Shown: positions 1 through 9,309 of the stretch, piece after piece
How positions within the stretch are numbered: the stretch's first letter is position 1
Layout of the letters: each line of letters starts with the position of its first letter
Assembly: GCF_008806385.1 (NCBI RefSeq)
Contig: NZ_VZZK01000040.1
Location: forward strand, 1 to 48,635
Direction of reading: 5' to 3'
Source of the DNA: Methylobacterium soli
Lineage (GTDB): Bacteria; Pseudomonadota; Alphaproteobacteria; Rhizobiales; Beijerinckiaceae
Length of the DNA stretch: 48,635 nt
Program-made: the position numbers and the translations under genes
Notes under the pieces: model-generated
Databases searched by the model: none
Seen by the model: only the letters and a program-made list of their open reading frames with translations
Told to the model about the DNA's origin: nothing

Positions 1-144
1 CTCGGCGCGCCGGCGCTCCAGGCGCCCGTCCTCCAGGGTCGCGATCCCGGCCGAGTCGTAGCCGCGGTATTCCAGGCGCCGAAGCGCCTCGGTGACCTGC
101 GCCGCCACGGATTTCTGCCCGACGATGCCGACGATCCCGCACAT
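1..144 (-). CDS. glmS: Glutamine--fructose-6-phosphate aminotransferase, N-terminal part
   Basis: Only the first 48 codons are present; the gene runs off the left edge. The protein begins MCGIVGIVGQ and continues with LRRLEYRGYDSAG, the unmistakable start of GlmS: Cys2 is the N-terminal nucleophile of the glutaminase domain once Met1 is removed, and the YRGYDSAG block is the conserved glutaminase motif. The enzyme makes glucosamine-6-phosphate from fructose-6-phosphate and glutamine in the cytoplasm, the first step towards UDP-GlcNAc for peptidoglycan and lipopolysaccharide. A purine-rich GTGGAG lies a few bases before the ATG. About 160 bases separate it from the next gene on the same strand. 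That UDP-GlcNAc also feeds exopolysaccharide made by the neighbouring block is an inference. Confidence 0.95.
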   Translation of the reverse strand, partial: MCGIVGIVGQKSVAAQVTEALRRLEYRGYDSAGIATLEDGRLERRRAE

Positions 145-305
145 GGCTTGATGCTCCACGGATGAGAGGATGGTTCGCCCCCGGGCATCGCGGTAATCAC
201 GGGCGACAGGCACGCGATCCCACCGAGACCGGTCTTCGGCCGCCCCGCGACGTGCCTGACGTCGTGGGGCGGCGAGGGTGGTTCGAGGGTCAGGCGGAGA
301 GAGGC

Positions 306-3300
306 TCAGGCGACGAGATGCCAGCCGCTCTCGATCTGCGACAGCAGGTGGTTCTGCGCCTCGCTGCTCTCGGCGATCCCGACGGCGACCTCCGCCCGCG
401 TGGCGCCGTTGGCGAGCGCGCTCGTCCAGCCCTGCAGGCCGTTCGCCTCCGCGTGACGGCCGAGCGCCCCGTCATAGAGCGCCTCGATGTAGGCCGCATC
501 GGTGAGGCCGGCGAACTTCGCGGCGTACTCGCCCGAGGCAAGGAAGCCCTGCGCGATGCTGGCGAGCGCGGTGCCGCCCTCGAGCGCCGCCGTCCAGACG
601 TGCAATCCCGATGCATCGGGCGCGCGGTCCAGGAGGCCGTAATACAGGCGGGCAACCTGGGAGGCCTCGAGGTCGGGCGTGAAGATGCCGATGTCGAGGG
701 CCGACTGGATGCTCGCGACATTCTCGGTCGAGAGGGCAAATCCGCCGGCGAGGTCCGCCCGGTCGGCGCCGTGGTCGAGGGCGGCGAGCCAATATTGCAG
801 GCCTTCCGAATCGGAGCCGCGGTGCAGAGCGGATTGGTAGAGGGATTCGATGAAGGCCACGCTGTCGGTCGCCGGCAGATGCGCCTGCCCTTCCGGCGAG
901 GCGAGCAATGTCGCGGCCAGCTCATGCAGCGACATGCCGGTATTCAGTGCATTCGTCCAATATTGCTGGCCGACCGGGTCCGAGGGCCGATCGAAGATCG
1001 CATCGTAGAGGGCATAGACTTCGCCGGCCGGGCTTTGAACGTCGTGGCTGACGGTGCCGAACGAGCTGCGGTTGGGCAGATCGCCCGGGCTCCCGCCGCC
1101 ACCGGGATCCGTCGTTCCGCCGCCACCGCCGGTGCCGCCGCCCGGATCCGTCGTGCCGCCCCCGCCGCCGGTGCCGCCGCCGGGATCGGTCGTGCCGCCA
1201 CCGCCGCCGCCGGTCGAACCGACCATCGTCACCGCGACGGTGTGGGACCCGAGCCCGGTCAGCGTGATGGCGAGCTTGTCGCCGGTCAGCGTCTTGACGA
1301 GGTTCGGATCCGTCTCGCTCTTGACCTCGACGGTGCGGCCGGCCGGGTCGGCCAGGTCGATCAGGTAGGTGCCTTCGCCGACGGCCGTGAAGGTCAGGTT
1401 CGTCCCATCGCCGGACACGTTGACGAGTTCGGCCCGGTCGGCGATGTCGTAGAGATGCGTGACGTCGTCCTGGGTCGCCCCGAGGACGATCTTGTAATCC
1501 CCGCCGTCCCGGTCGACGAAGACGCTGTCGTCGTCGTAGGCATACCAGCCCGTGACGCCCTTGATCTTGCTCGTGCCGAGATCGCCGAGATTGAGGGCGA
1601 ATTTTCCGGCATCCGGCGTGTGCACCGAGGCGCTCAGGGTGCTGGTGGCGGCGTCGTAGCCGTAGGTCAGGCTCGAGGCATCGAAGGAGGCGACGCGCTG
1701 TGCCAGATCGCCGAGCGTCACGAATTCCGATCCCGCCTCATAGGCGGTCTTGATCAGGTTCGTGTACATCGCCGTGTTGTAGCTCGGCACGATGTTCTCG
1801 TCCGTCACCCAGTTCGTCGGCCCGTAATCGTGCCAGGGCCAGACCACGACCGGCATGTCGGAATGCGAGATCAGGCTTTTGAACTCGGCCTGCCACTGGT
1901 CCGACGCCTCCGCGGCGGTCTTCTTCTGGAAGCCGACCAGGGTGAAGTCGAACGACATGTTCGGGGCGATGTAGACCTTGCCGTCATCCGGTGTCAGGTG
2001 GCCGATCGCCCCCGGATATCCCGCGCCGACGAGCGCCGCGCCGCCCGAAATGTAGGAATAGTACTGCTCGATCGCCTTCGACGCCGGCAGGAATTCCGGC
2101 GCGCCCGGAACGGCGGCGCCCTGGATGGTGATGCCGAGTTTCGCGTTGATGATGTCGCGGGACGTCCCGAATTCGGATGCGTATTTCTCGGACGTCAACC
2201 CGTTGGTGTTGTCGGGATGCGTGAGCGAGTGTGAGCCGATCTCGTTGCCGGCGGCGAGGAGCTGCTTGTAGAAGGGCCCCGAGACGTCCCAATTGGTCTC
2301 CCGGCCGTCGGTGCCGTCACCGACATCGACGTAGTAGGACCCGACGAAGTTGTAGTCCTTCTTCCACTGGTCGAGGATCGGCTGCAGCTTCTTGTAGATC
2401 CCGTCGGATCCATCCACCGGCGTCACGTCGGCGATCTCCATGGCCTGGTCCATGTCGGTGCGCGAGGCGACGATGGCCTTGTCGCGGCTCATGTGCAGGC
2501 TGAGATTCGGCCCGCTCGCCGGATCGACGATGTAGTCGATCGCGTGCTGCAGCATGTTGTTGTCGCCGAGGAAGCTCTCGCTGGCGAAGTGGACGTTCTT
2601 GGCGCCCGTCACGGTGCCGATCACGGCGTTATGGGCGCTGGTCGCACCCGCGAGGGTGACGTTCTGCGTGGCGATCTGGCTCACCGCCGCGCCGTCGGCA
2701 CTGCCGTACCAGGAGGTGCTGAAATTGTCGTAGTGCCGGATCTGCTCGTTGGCGGTGTAGCCGTCGAGCATGGGATTGGTCAGGTCGCCCGCCTTGACGT
2801 CGACGCCGGCGCCGCTCGCCCCGTCGACGCGCGTCACGTCGAGCAACGTCTTCATGCGGATATAGGGATCGCCCGCGATCGGATCGCCGAGGGGATTGGC
2901 GGTCGTCGCGACGCCGTTCGTCATGAAGTCGCCGGCCGTGATCAGGCCGACGTGATACTTGTAGACCGCGTCGGTGAGGACGTCCTGGATCGCCGCCACC
3001 TTGTCGGCCGGAACGTTGCGGAAGGACGGGAAGACGAGCGCGTCGTAGCCGGAGATCTTGGCGAGGTTGGTGAGATCGCCCTCGGAGAGGACGTCGAAGG
3101 GAATGCCGGCCGCGGTGGCCTGGTTCTGGGCCGCCATGAACAGGTGCGAATAGGACATCTCGCCCGCATCACCCCCGCCGAAATAGGCCTTCGCCGAGGT
3201 CTCCGAGTAGACGATCCCGATCTTGAGCGGATGCGCCGTCACCGGCGGCAGGCTCGCCGGGTCTTTCACCGTCAGGGTGTTGCCGCCGTAGCTGAGCGGC

Positions 3301-3755
3301 AGCGTCGCGTTCGCATCGTTGTTGACGTCGATCTTCAGGTCGAGACCGATCACGGTCTGCGCGAGGGCCGCGGACGGGACCGAGAACTCGACCGTCGTCT
3401 CGTCCGCGCTGTAGGCCGCCGTCATGGCGCCGAGGAAGGTCTCGGCCCCGGCGGAATCGAGCTTGTAGAGATACGGGACGGGCTTCGCGGTGGCGGGGTC
3501 GTTGCGGAAATCGACGTAGAATTCGGCCCCCGTCTCGGCCCCGGCGAAGGCCTGTGCGCCGGTCGCGGCATTCCGGTCGGTGTTGAGCCAGAAGGTCGTT
3601 CCCGCCCCGATCGCGGTGCCGGTGCTGAGGCCGAACACGTACTGGCCGGCTTCGTAAGTTCCGTAGAGCGCGAGACCCGGCCGGCTGAGGCCCGGGAGAT
3701 CGAGACGGTCCGCGCTGGTCCAATCCGTGAGGCTACCGTCAATCGTGTGCGTCAT
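306..3755 (-). CDS. Polysaccharide deacetylase (NodB-like) with DUF4214 repeats, probably secreted
   Basis: 1149 residues. I start at the ATG preceded by GAGGGAGATCGAG rather than 13 codons upstream. No signal peptide is visible, as is usual for proteins exported by type I secretion. Order of regions (rough): residues 1-165 a CBM9/DOMON-like beta domain (IDGSLTDW, TFWLNTDRN); 175-415 a class I amidotransferase-like fold (LKIGIVYSETS, YDALVFPSFRN); 425-690 a NodB-type deacetylase with TDMD near 434, GNEIGSHSLTHP with metal-ligand-like histidines near 509 and 513, and a later WPWHDYGP; then a beta-rich part, a Gly/Thr/Asp/Pro linker of three repeats, and about 215 C-terminal residues of DUF4214 repeats (ALYDAIFDRPSDPVGQQYW type). 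DUF4214 is common in rhizobial and Methylobacterium extracellular proteins. The likely role is deacetylation of an exopolysaccharide outside the cell; the substrate is unknown. It is divergent from the Pel-like operon. Confidence 0.75.
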   Translation of the reverse strand: MTHTIDGSLTDWTSADRLDLPGLSRPGLALYGTYEAGQYVFGLSTGTAIGAGTTFWLNTDRNAATGAQAFAGAETGAEFYVDFRNDPATAKPVPYLYKLDSAGAETFLGAMTAAYSADETTVEFSVPSAALAQTVIGLDLKIDVNNDANATLPLSYGGNTLTVKDPASLPPVTAHPLKIGIVYSETSAKAYFGGGDAGEMSYSHLFMAAQNQATAAGIPFDVLSEGDLTNLAKISGYDALVFPSFRNVPADKVAAIQDVLTDAVYKYHVGLITAGDFMTNGVATTANPLGDPIAGDPYIRMKTLLDVTRVDGASGAGVDVKAGDLTNPMLDGYTANEQIRHYDNFSTSWYGSADGAAVSQIATQNVTLAGATSAHNAVIGTVTGAKNVHFASESFLGDNNMLQHAIDYIVDPASGPNLSLHMSRDKAIVASRTDMDQAMEIADVTPVDGSDGIYKKLQPILDQWKKDYNFVGSYYVDVGDGTDGRETNWDVSGPFYKQLLAAGNEIGSHSLTHPDNTNGLTSEKYASEFGTSRDIINAKLGITIQGAAVPGAPEFLPASKAIEQYYSYISGGAALVGAGYPGAIGHLTPDDGKVYIAPNMSFDFTLVGFQKKTAAEASDQWQAEFKSLISHSDMPVVVWPWHDYGPTNWVTDENIVPSYNTAMYTNLIKTAYEAGSEFVTLGDLAQRVASFDASSLTYGYDAATSTLSASVHTPDAGKFALNLGDLGTSKIKGVTGWYAYDDDSVFVDRDGGDYKIVLGATQDDVTHLYDIADRAELVNVSGDGTNLTFTAVGEGTYLIDLADPAGRTVEVKSETDPNLVKTLTGDKLAITLTGLGSHTVAVTMVGSTGGGGGGTTDPGGGTGGGGGTTDPGGGTGGGGGTTDPGGGGSPGDLPNRSSFGTVSHDVQSPAGEVYALYDAIFDRPSDPVGQQYWTNALNTGMSLHELAATLLASPEGQAHLPATDSVAFIESLYQSALHRGSDSEGLQYWLAALDHGADRADLAGGFALSTENVASIQSALDIGIFTPDLEASQVARLYYGLLDRAPDASGLHVWTAALEGGTALASIAQGFLASGEYAAKFAGLTDAAYIEALYDGALGRHAEANGLQGWTSALANGATRAEVAVGIAESSEAQNHLLSQIESGWHLVA
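1093..1212 (-). repeat. 39-bp tandem repeat, three units, encoding a Gly-rich linker
   Basis: The GGATCC/GGATCG core recurs at 1105, 1144 and 1183, an exact 39-base period. It encodes three copies of a GGGGGTTDPGGGT-type unit joining the enzymatic part of the deacetylase to its DUF4214 repeats. Such GC-rich tandem DNA is prone to copy-number change and to assembly error. Confidence 0.85.
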
Positions 3756-4178
3756 CTCGATCTCCCTCGGGCCGCCAGGCGCGAGGGCCGACACCGGCCT
3801 GGGCGGCGCGGACGCGGCCCATCCGGAGCGCTCTCGTCACGAACGGCGCATGGTTTGGGATCCGAGCGGCAGTTCCTCCGGAACAGGATGCCGCCCGTCT
3901 CGTGATTAGTTAAACAAAGCCAAGTCCAGCCGAGCGTATTAGGAGCGATCTGCCGAGGCTTTCGACGCATTAAAAGAATTGTATTTTGTCGGAAAGATCA
4001 ATGTAGCTCTTTGGTACTAAGGTACGGTAATCACTATGATTTCTGGATCAGGGACAGTAACGCGCCGTATCTGTAGACTAACGGCAGGGAGGCAACCCGT
4101 TCACGCGGGCTGCGCGCATCGCTTCGGGCATTCGGTTCTCCGACCTGCTCCGTCGCGGCACGAAAGGGGGCAGGGGCG
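3756..4178. promoter_or_regulatory. Divergent control region between the deacetylase and the Pel-like operon
   Basis: No convincing gene. The centre (about 3900-4060) is strikingly AT-rich for this chromosome, as expected for two divergent promoters or a silencer/activator site. It contains a close direct repeat GGTACTAAGGTACGGTAA near 4014. The 8-mer GGTACTAA recurs inverted in the AT-rich region before the Crp/Fnr gene (near 22991). I cannot assign exact -35/-10 boxes. Confidence 0.45.
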
Positions 4179-6485
4179 ATGGAGGTCCGCACGGCGTTCC
4201 GACCGGGGTCGATGGCGCGGACCGTGCCGACGGAGCCTCACGGTGCCGGCTGGCCTGCGGCGCTGCGGATCGGCGTGCTCGCGCTCGCGGCGCTGCTCCT
4301 CGCCTCGCCCGCCGCGCAGGCGCAGCCGGTGGCGCGCACGGTCCTGGCCCTCTACGACGGAGGCATCGAGGCGAGCCCGGTCGAGACGCGGATCCATCGC
4401 TACGCGGAGTTCCCGCTCAACCATCTCGGCTACACGCTCGAATACCGCGACATCCGCGCGTTGCCGCCGCGCCCGGTCCTTCCGACGGAGGTCGAGCTCG
4501 CGCGCTATGCGGGCGTGCTGACGTGGTACTCCACGCCGCCCGCGACGCGGAAGACCTATCTCGACTGGGCCCGCACGACGCTGCGCGCGGCGCGCCGCCT
4601 CATCGTTCTCGGCTCGCCCGGAGGTGCCTTCTGGACCGACGAGGTCGTGGCGGTGGACGCGATCCTCGGCAGGATCGGATTGCGCCATGGTCACCGCGCG
4701 GTCGCGCTGACCCTCGGGGCCGTCGCGCAGGCGCGGATGCGCAGCGCCACGCATTTCGAGGGCCCACCCGACCCGGTTCTGCCCCCCTTCGAGGTTGTCG
4801 AGGCGGTGCGGCCCGACGTGGAGCCCTGGCTCGCGATCGGCCTGCCGCCGCGCGAGGGCGGGGGGCGCAGCCTCACGGTCGCGGTAAGCGATCGCGGCGG
4901 CTACGCGGCCACCGGCTACGAGATCGCGGAGGATCCGGCCTCCGGGCGGGCTCGCTGGCTCGTCGATCCCTTCGCCTTCTTCGCGCGTGCCCTGCGGACG
5001 CAGCCCTGGCCGGTTCCGGATGTCACGACGCTGTCGGGGCGGCGGATCTTCTTCAGCCACGTGGAGAGCGAGGGCCTGAACCACGTCGTGCTGACGAAGA
5101 CCCGGGAGCCGATGCTGGTGGCCCAGCTCTTCCGCGACGCGGTCGTGGCGCGCTATCCCGATCTGCCCGCCACCTTCGCGCTGACCCCCGGGGACCTCGA
5201 TCCGGCCCTCGGCGGCAACGAGACGCCCCGCGAGGTGGTTCGGACGATCTGGTCCTATCCCCAGGTCGAGCCGAGCATCGCCTCCTATACCAGGCCCTAT
5301 CGATGGGGCTTCTTCGCGGATTACGACCGGACCCGCGAGGAGGAGCTCGTGGCGGACGCCCGTGCGCCGGGCCGCTTCAGCCTGCGCTGGCTCACCGACT
5401 ATATCAGCCCGGATTCCCGGGCCTCCCGCTACGTGGCGAAGTCGCGTGAATACCCGCGCAACTACCTCCTGAGGCCCTTCGACCTGACCGAGGAGACCCG
5501 CACCGCCCTGAGTGCGGCGACGCAACTCGCGCCCGAATCCAAGCCGATCCGCCTCTATCAGTGGACGGGCGACGCCAACCCGAGCGAGGAGCAGATCGCC
5601 GCGACACGCCGGATCGGCCTCTTGAACATGAATGGCGGCGAGTCGCGGCTCGATCACCGCTATCCCTCGATCACCCACCTGCTGCCGCTCGCCCGCCCGG
5701 TGGGGTCGCAGCGCCAGATCTACGCCGCCGGCGCCGACGAGATCCCGCTCGCGCGAGCTTGGCGGCCCGCCGTCGAGGCCTTGCGCGCCGCCGCCACGAC
5801 GGCGGCCAATACTGGCGCGCCCCGCCGGCTCAAGGGGCAGAACCTGCATTATCACCTGGCCTCGATCGGCAACCCCCAGGCCCTGCACCTCATCCAGAAG
5901 AGCCTCGAGGCGGCACGCGCGGCCCCGGTGATCCCGATCCGGGCGAGCGACTACGCCGCGATGGCCGACGATTTCTTCGACCTCACCGTCACGGCGCTCG
6001 CACCCGACCTCTGGTCGGTCGCGCACCGGGGCGCGGTGCAGACCCTGCGGCTCGACGAGGCCGAGGGCGTGCAGATCGATCTTGCCCGCTCGCGCGGCGT
6101 GCTCGGGCAGAGCCGGCACGCGGGTTCCCTCTACATCGCCCTCGATGACGCCGTGGAGGTCGCCGAGGTCGCGCTGAGCCGTGAGATGACTTCGGGTCCC
6201 GCGATCAGCCTCCACGACAGCCGATGGCGGGTTCGGCGCCTGGAGCGGAACGCGACCGCCTGGCGCTTCGAGGCCGAGGGCTACGGCGAGGGCGCCTTCG
6301 CCTGGGACGGGGTGGCGCCGGGCCGCTACCGCATCGCGGCCGAGCGCGCCGGCGCGCTGCTGTGGACCGCCGAGGCCCAGCCCGACGCGAGCGGCCGGCT
6401 CGCCTTCACGGTGCCGGTGACGGGGATCGAGCCCCTGCACCTGACGATTGCCCGCCGCCTCGAATCCGCCGAGGGCACCCCATGA
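4179..6485 (+). CDS. PelA-like exopolysaccharide protein with a degenerate deacetylase motif
   Basis: 768 residues. The ATG follows AAAGGGGGCAGGGGCG. Residues about 27-47 (ALRIGVLALAALLLASPAAQAQ) form a signal peptide, so the product is periplasmic. Residues 50-250 are an alpha/beta domain (TVLALYDGG, YAGVLTWYSTPP, RLIVLGSPGG); near 288 begins IFFSHVESEGLNHVV, which resembles the start of the PelA deacetylase domain (hiDGDGf), followed by a stretch matching the PelA IASHTYSHPFxW region. Here that stretch reads SIASYTRPYRWGF, so the expected histidines are absent. PelA hydrolyses and deacetylates Pel exopolysaccharide in the periplasm; the assignment rests on similar layout, motif position and the TPR neighbour, and is moderate. 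It overlaps the next gene by 4 bases (ATGA), so the two are translationally coupled. It may be a catalytically dead or altered homologue. Confidence 0.6.
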   Translation: MEVRTAFRPGSMARTVPTEPHGAGWPAALRIGVLALAALLLASPAAQAQPVARTVLALYDGGIEASPVETRIHRYAEFPLNHLGYTLEYRDIRALPPRPVLPTEVELARYAGVLTWYSTPPATRKTYLDWARTTLRAARRLIVLGSPGGAFWTDEVVAVDAILGRIGLRHGHRAVALTLGAVAQARMRSATHFEGPPDPVLPPFEVVEAVRPDVEPWLAIGLPPREGGGRSLTVAVSDRGGYAATGYEIAEDPASGRARWLVDPFAFFARALRTQPWPVPDVTTLSGRRIFFSHVESEGLNHVVLTKTREPMLVAQLFRDAVVARYPDLPATFALTPGDLDPALGGNETPREVVRTIWSYPQVEPSIASYTRPYRWGFFADYDRTREEELVADARAPGRFSLRWLTDYISPDSRASRYVAKSREYPRNYLLRPFDLTEETRTALSAATQLAPESKPIRLYQWTGDANPSEEQIAATRRIGLLNMNGGESRLDHRYPSITHLLPLARPVGSQRQIYAAGADEIPLARAWRPAVEALRAAATTAANTGAPRRLKGQNLHYHLASIGNPQALHLIQKSLEAARAAPVIPIRASDYAAMADDFFDLTVTALAPDLWSVAHRGAVQTLRLDEAEGVQIDLARSRGVLGQSRHAGSLYIALDDAVEVAEVALSREMTSGPAISLHDSRWRVRRLERNATAWRFEAEGYGEGAFAWDGVAPGRYRIAAERAGALLWTAEAQPDASGRLAFTVPVTGIEPLHLTIARRLESAEGTP

Positions 6486-7855
6486 CGATCACCAAAGGCC
6501 TCGCCGTCATCGCGATCCTGATCTGCGCCATCGCGGGCTACGCGCTGCAATCGGGCCCGGAAGAGCGGATCGCGATGCTCGTCCGCGACGGGCGCCAGGC
6601 CGAGGCGAAGGTCGAGATCGAGGCCATCCTGCAATCGGGGCAGGCCAAGCCCCGGGTGCTGATGCAGCTCGCGCTGCTGCAGGAGGCCGCCGGCGACCCG
6701 GTTCGGGCGACCGAACTCCTCGAACTCTACGTGCTGGCCCGCCCCCACGACCGGGATGCGCTGGCCTGGCTCGTCAAGACCTACGACGCCTCGGACAATG
6801 CCCGCGGCCTCGTCGAGGCGTTGACGAAGCTCGCGGCGGTCGAGCCGACGCGCGAGCGCATCGCCCGCTTGGCCGGGCTCCACCGGTACGAGGGCCGCTA
6901 CGACGAGGAGCGCTCCGTGCTGGAGCGGTTCCCCGCCGTCGTGGACAAGGAGCCGGAGATGCTGGAGCGGCTCGGCGGGCTTCTCGCCGCGGAGGGGCGG
7001 GCGCAGGAGGCCGTCGCAATCCTGCGGCGCGCGGATGCCCTGGCGGGGGACGACGGCGAGCGGGTGCGCAAACTGCTCTTCGAACTCCTGCTTCAGACCG
7101 GCGCCTACGACGAGGCCGCGCAGCGGGCGCAGAGCTGGCTGACGCAGTGGAGGAAGCCCTGGCTCGCGAGCCAGCTGACCCTGCGGCTCGCGGCCAAGGC
7201 CCCCTTCGAGGCCGGGCGCAGCCTCGGGGAGGCGAGCGCCGCCCTGCACCCGGATGCCCGGCTCTATCTCGCCCGGATCCTGGCGGAGCAGGGCAACCGC
7301 CGCATCGCCGGGGCGCTCCTGGCCGGCTGGCCCTTCGCGGACCAGCCGCTCAACAAGCAGGAGATCGAAGGCTACGTGGCGGCCTCGGTCGCTGCGGGCG
7401 ACACCGCGACGATCTGGGCGACCTTCGCACGGCTGCGGGCGCGGCCCGACCTCGCGGAGGCCCAGGCGCTCTTTGCCGAAGCCGCGGCCTCGCATTTCGG
7501 GATGACCTCGATCGCCCTGCTGCAGCCGCCCCTGCCGCTGCCGGTGCTGCGGGCGCGCCCGATCTTCGCGGCCCGCCTCGCCCTCCACCGCGGCGAGACG
7601 CGGATTGCCAGGACGCTGCTCGCGAGCGCCGATCCGGCCGCGATGCCGGAGGCCGAGCGGAGTGCCTGGCTCGACCTCCTCCTGCGCACGAACACGGCCC
7701 GGGCCGCCTTTCAGACGCTCCATGGCCTGCGCCAGCGGCACGAGCTGCCCGCGACCCTGATCCCGGCCTATCGCAGCCTCGCGGCGCAGCTTGGCCTCAT
7801 CGCATCCGGCGGAATGACGCTCGCGAGCACCCGCGATGACGCGACCGCCCATTGA
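6482..7855 (+). CDS. PelB-like TPR protein anchored by an N-terminal membrane segment
   Basis: 457 residues, starting at the ATG that overlaps the preceding TGA. Residues 5-25 (KGLAVIAILICAIAGYALQS) form one membrane segment or uncleaved signal; nearly all the rest is helical tetratricopeptide-type repeat (for example LLQEAAGDPVRATELLELYV, LGGLLAAEGRAQEAVAILRRA). PelB in Pseudomonas has periplasmic TPRs that bind PelA plus an outer-membrane barrel; here the barrel part is missing, and a separate barrel protein lies two genes away. A scaffolding role for the PelA-like protein in the periplasm is therefore plausible but inferred. An open frame extends upstream from 6224, but that part is shadow of the PelA-like gene. 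Confidence 0.6.
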   Translation: MTITKGLAVIAILICAIAGYALQSGPEERIAMLVRDGRQAEAKVEIEAILQSGQAKPRVLMQLALLQEAAGDPVRATELLELYVLARPHDRDALAWLVKTYDASDNARGLVEALTKLAAVEPTRERIARLAGLHRYEGRYDEERSVLERFPAVVDKEPEMLERLGGLLAAEGRAQEAVAILRRADALAGDDGERVRKLLFELLLQTGAYDEAAQRAQSWLTQWRKPWLASQLTLRLAAKAPFEAGRSLGEASAALHPDARLYLARILAEQGNRRIAGALLAGWPFADQPLNKQEIEGYVAASVAAGDTATIWATFARLRARPDLAEAQALFAEAAASHFGMTSIALLQPPLPLPVLRARPIFAARLALHRGETRIARTLLASADPAAMPEAERSAWLDLLLRTNTARAAFQTLHGLRQRHELPATLIPAYRSLAAQLGLIASGGMTLASTRDDATAH

Positions 7856-7958
7856 GCCGGGAGGCCGAGGGCCGGCCCGGGACGAGAATCGATGCGCGGG
7901 CACGGCCCGCGGACGAGATCCGGCGCCCCAGCACGGCGGCGCGACGAGGAGGTGGGTG

Positions 7959-9296
7959 ATGGCAAGGCAACGGTGGTTTCGGCCGGCATGGATCGGCGCA
8001 CGGGGGCGGGCAGCCGGCGCGCTCCTGGCGCTCGCCGGCTTGCTGGGATGCAGCCTCCCGGCGGAAGCCGCGGGTGATTCCGTGCTCCGGCTCGGCGACC
8101 GTCTCAAGGTCACGATCTTCGAGATGATGGAAGTGCCCGACACCTCCGAGGCCGAGAAAGCCGGCCCGCAAGAGAGCAACCCGGGGCTCCTGCAGACCGT
8201 CTATCCCCGCGTCGACCTCTCGGGCGAGTACGTCGTCGAGCCGGGCGGCACCGTGATGCTGCCGCTATTCGGTGCCATCGAGGCGGCAGGCCGGCCGGCA
8301 TCCGCCTTCAAAGCCGATCTCAGCGAGGCGTTCGACCGCCTGTTCCACCGCCGCTGCAACATCACGGTCTCGCTGCTGCAGCGGGCCCCCATCTACGTCG
8401 TCGGCGCGGTGCGCAATCCCGGCTCCTTCCCCTACGCCCCCGGCCTGATGGTGATCCAGGCGGTGGCGCTCGCCGGCGGAGACCTGGAGAACGGCGCGCC
8501 CGCGCAGGCCATCGAGAGCACGCGCGAGCAGGAGCGACGCGACGGGACGCGGGATCGGCTCAAGGGGCTGCTGGTCCGCAAGGCGGCCCTGATCGCCGAG
8601 CGCGACGGCACGCCGGTGAGCAAGGTGCCGGCGCTGCGCGATCTCGTCGGGGCCGAGGCCGCGGCCGCCCTCCTCGCCAACGAGCAACGCCTGGCGCTCC
8701 TGCGCGCGCAGAACCAGGCGAGCGCGCGCGCGACCCGCGAGCGCGCCATCGTGGCCATCCACGACGAGATCGAGTTGCTGCGCCAGCGGATGGGCAATTT
8801 CGACGCTCAGATCAAGGTTCGGGGGGAGCGCCTCAAGATGATGGAGGCGCTGTTTGCCCGACAGGTCGTCGAGAACGAGCGCGTGGCCGACGTGCGGCGC
8901 GACTATGTCGACATGGAAGGCCGCCGCCGCGACATCGAGATCAGCCTGCTGCAGGCCGAGCAGCGCCAGGAGAATGCCAAGAAGGCCCTGGACCAGAGCG
9001 AGATCGAGCGCCGCCTCAACCTGGAGCGCGACCTCACGCAGGTCGAGGCGGAGATCCAGCTGGCGGAGCGCGCCTACGGGGCCCTCAACGCCACCGTCGC
9101 CCTGATGGCCCGCACCGCCCCGCCGGCGAGCCGGGACGCTGGCATCCTCGTCTACGACGTGATCCGGCGGACGGGCGACGTGACGGAGGCCGTGCGCGCG
9201 GCCGAGCTCGATGGCCTCGAGCCGGGCGACGTGCTGCGCGTTCGCGTCCTGCCCCCCGAGAAGGTGAAGGCCACCGATCAGGTGGCCGAGAAGTAG
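7959..9296 (+). CDS. Polysaccharide export protein, Wza/ExoF-type with a central coiled coil
   Basis: 445 residues. I choose the ATG preceded by GACGAGGAGGTGGGTG; the 41 upstream codons overlap the previous gene and look non-coding. Residues 10-37 are a signal sequence (GALLALAGLLGC then SLPAEAAGD): LLGC is an acceptable lipobox, but signal peptidase I cleavage after AEA is also possible. Residues 38-170 match the Poly_export/SLBB region (RLGDRLKVTIFE, VYPRVDLSGEYVVEPGG, RAPIYVVGAVRNPGSFPY). Residues about 175-385 are a long charged coiled coil, as in ExoF proteins of rhizobia, ending in a second SLBB-like element (VIRRTGDVTEAVRAAE, LEPGDVLRVRVLP). The role is export of polysaccharide across the periplasm and outer membrane. 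It lies about 100 bases after the TPR gene in the same direction. Confidence 0.85.
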   Translation: MARQRWFRPAWIGARGRAAGALLALAGLLGCSLPAEAAGDSVLRLGDRLKVTIFEMMEVPDTSEAEKAGPQESNPGLLQTVYPRVDLSGEYVVEPGGTVMLPLFGAIEAAGRPASAFKADLSEAFDRLFHRRCNITVSLLQRAPIYVVGAVRNPGSFPYAPGLMVIQAVALAGGDLENGAPAQAIESTREQERRDGTRDRLKGLLVRKAALIAERDGTPVSKVPALRDLVGAEAAAALLANEQRLALLRAQNQASARATRERAIVAIHDEIELLRQRMGNFDAQIKVRGERLKMMEALFARQVVENERVADVRRDYVDMEGRRRDIEISLLQAEQRQENAKKALDQSEIERRLNLERDLTQVEAEIQLAERAYGALNATVALMARTAPPASRDAGILVYDVIRRTGDVTEAVRAAELDGLEPGDVLRVRVLPPEKVKATDQVAEK

Positions 9297-9309
9297 CGGA
9301 ACGATCCGC

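Noticed and set aside
162..2234. Long open frame on the plus strand opposite the deacetylase gene
   Set aside because: Arg/Gly/Asp-rich shadow; the minus strand has clear domains and motifs.
2493..3905. Long plus-strand frame
   Set aside because: Antisense shadow of the deacetylase N-terminal half.
4101..6440. Long minus-strand frame opposite the PelA-like gene
   Set aside because: Composition is of the shadow type; the plus frame has signal peptide, motifs and operon overlap.
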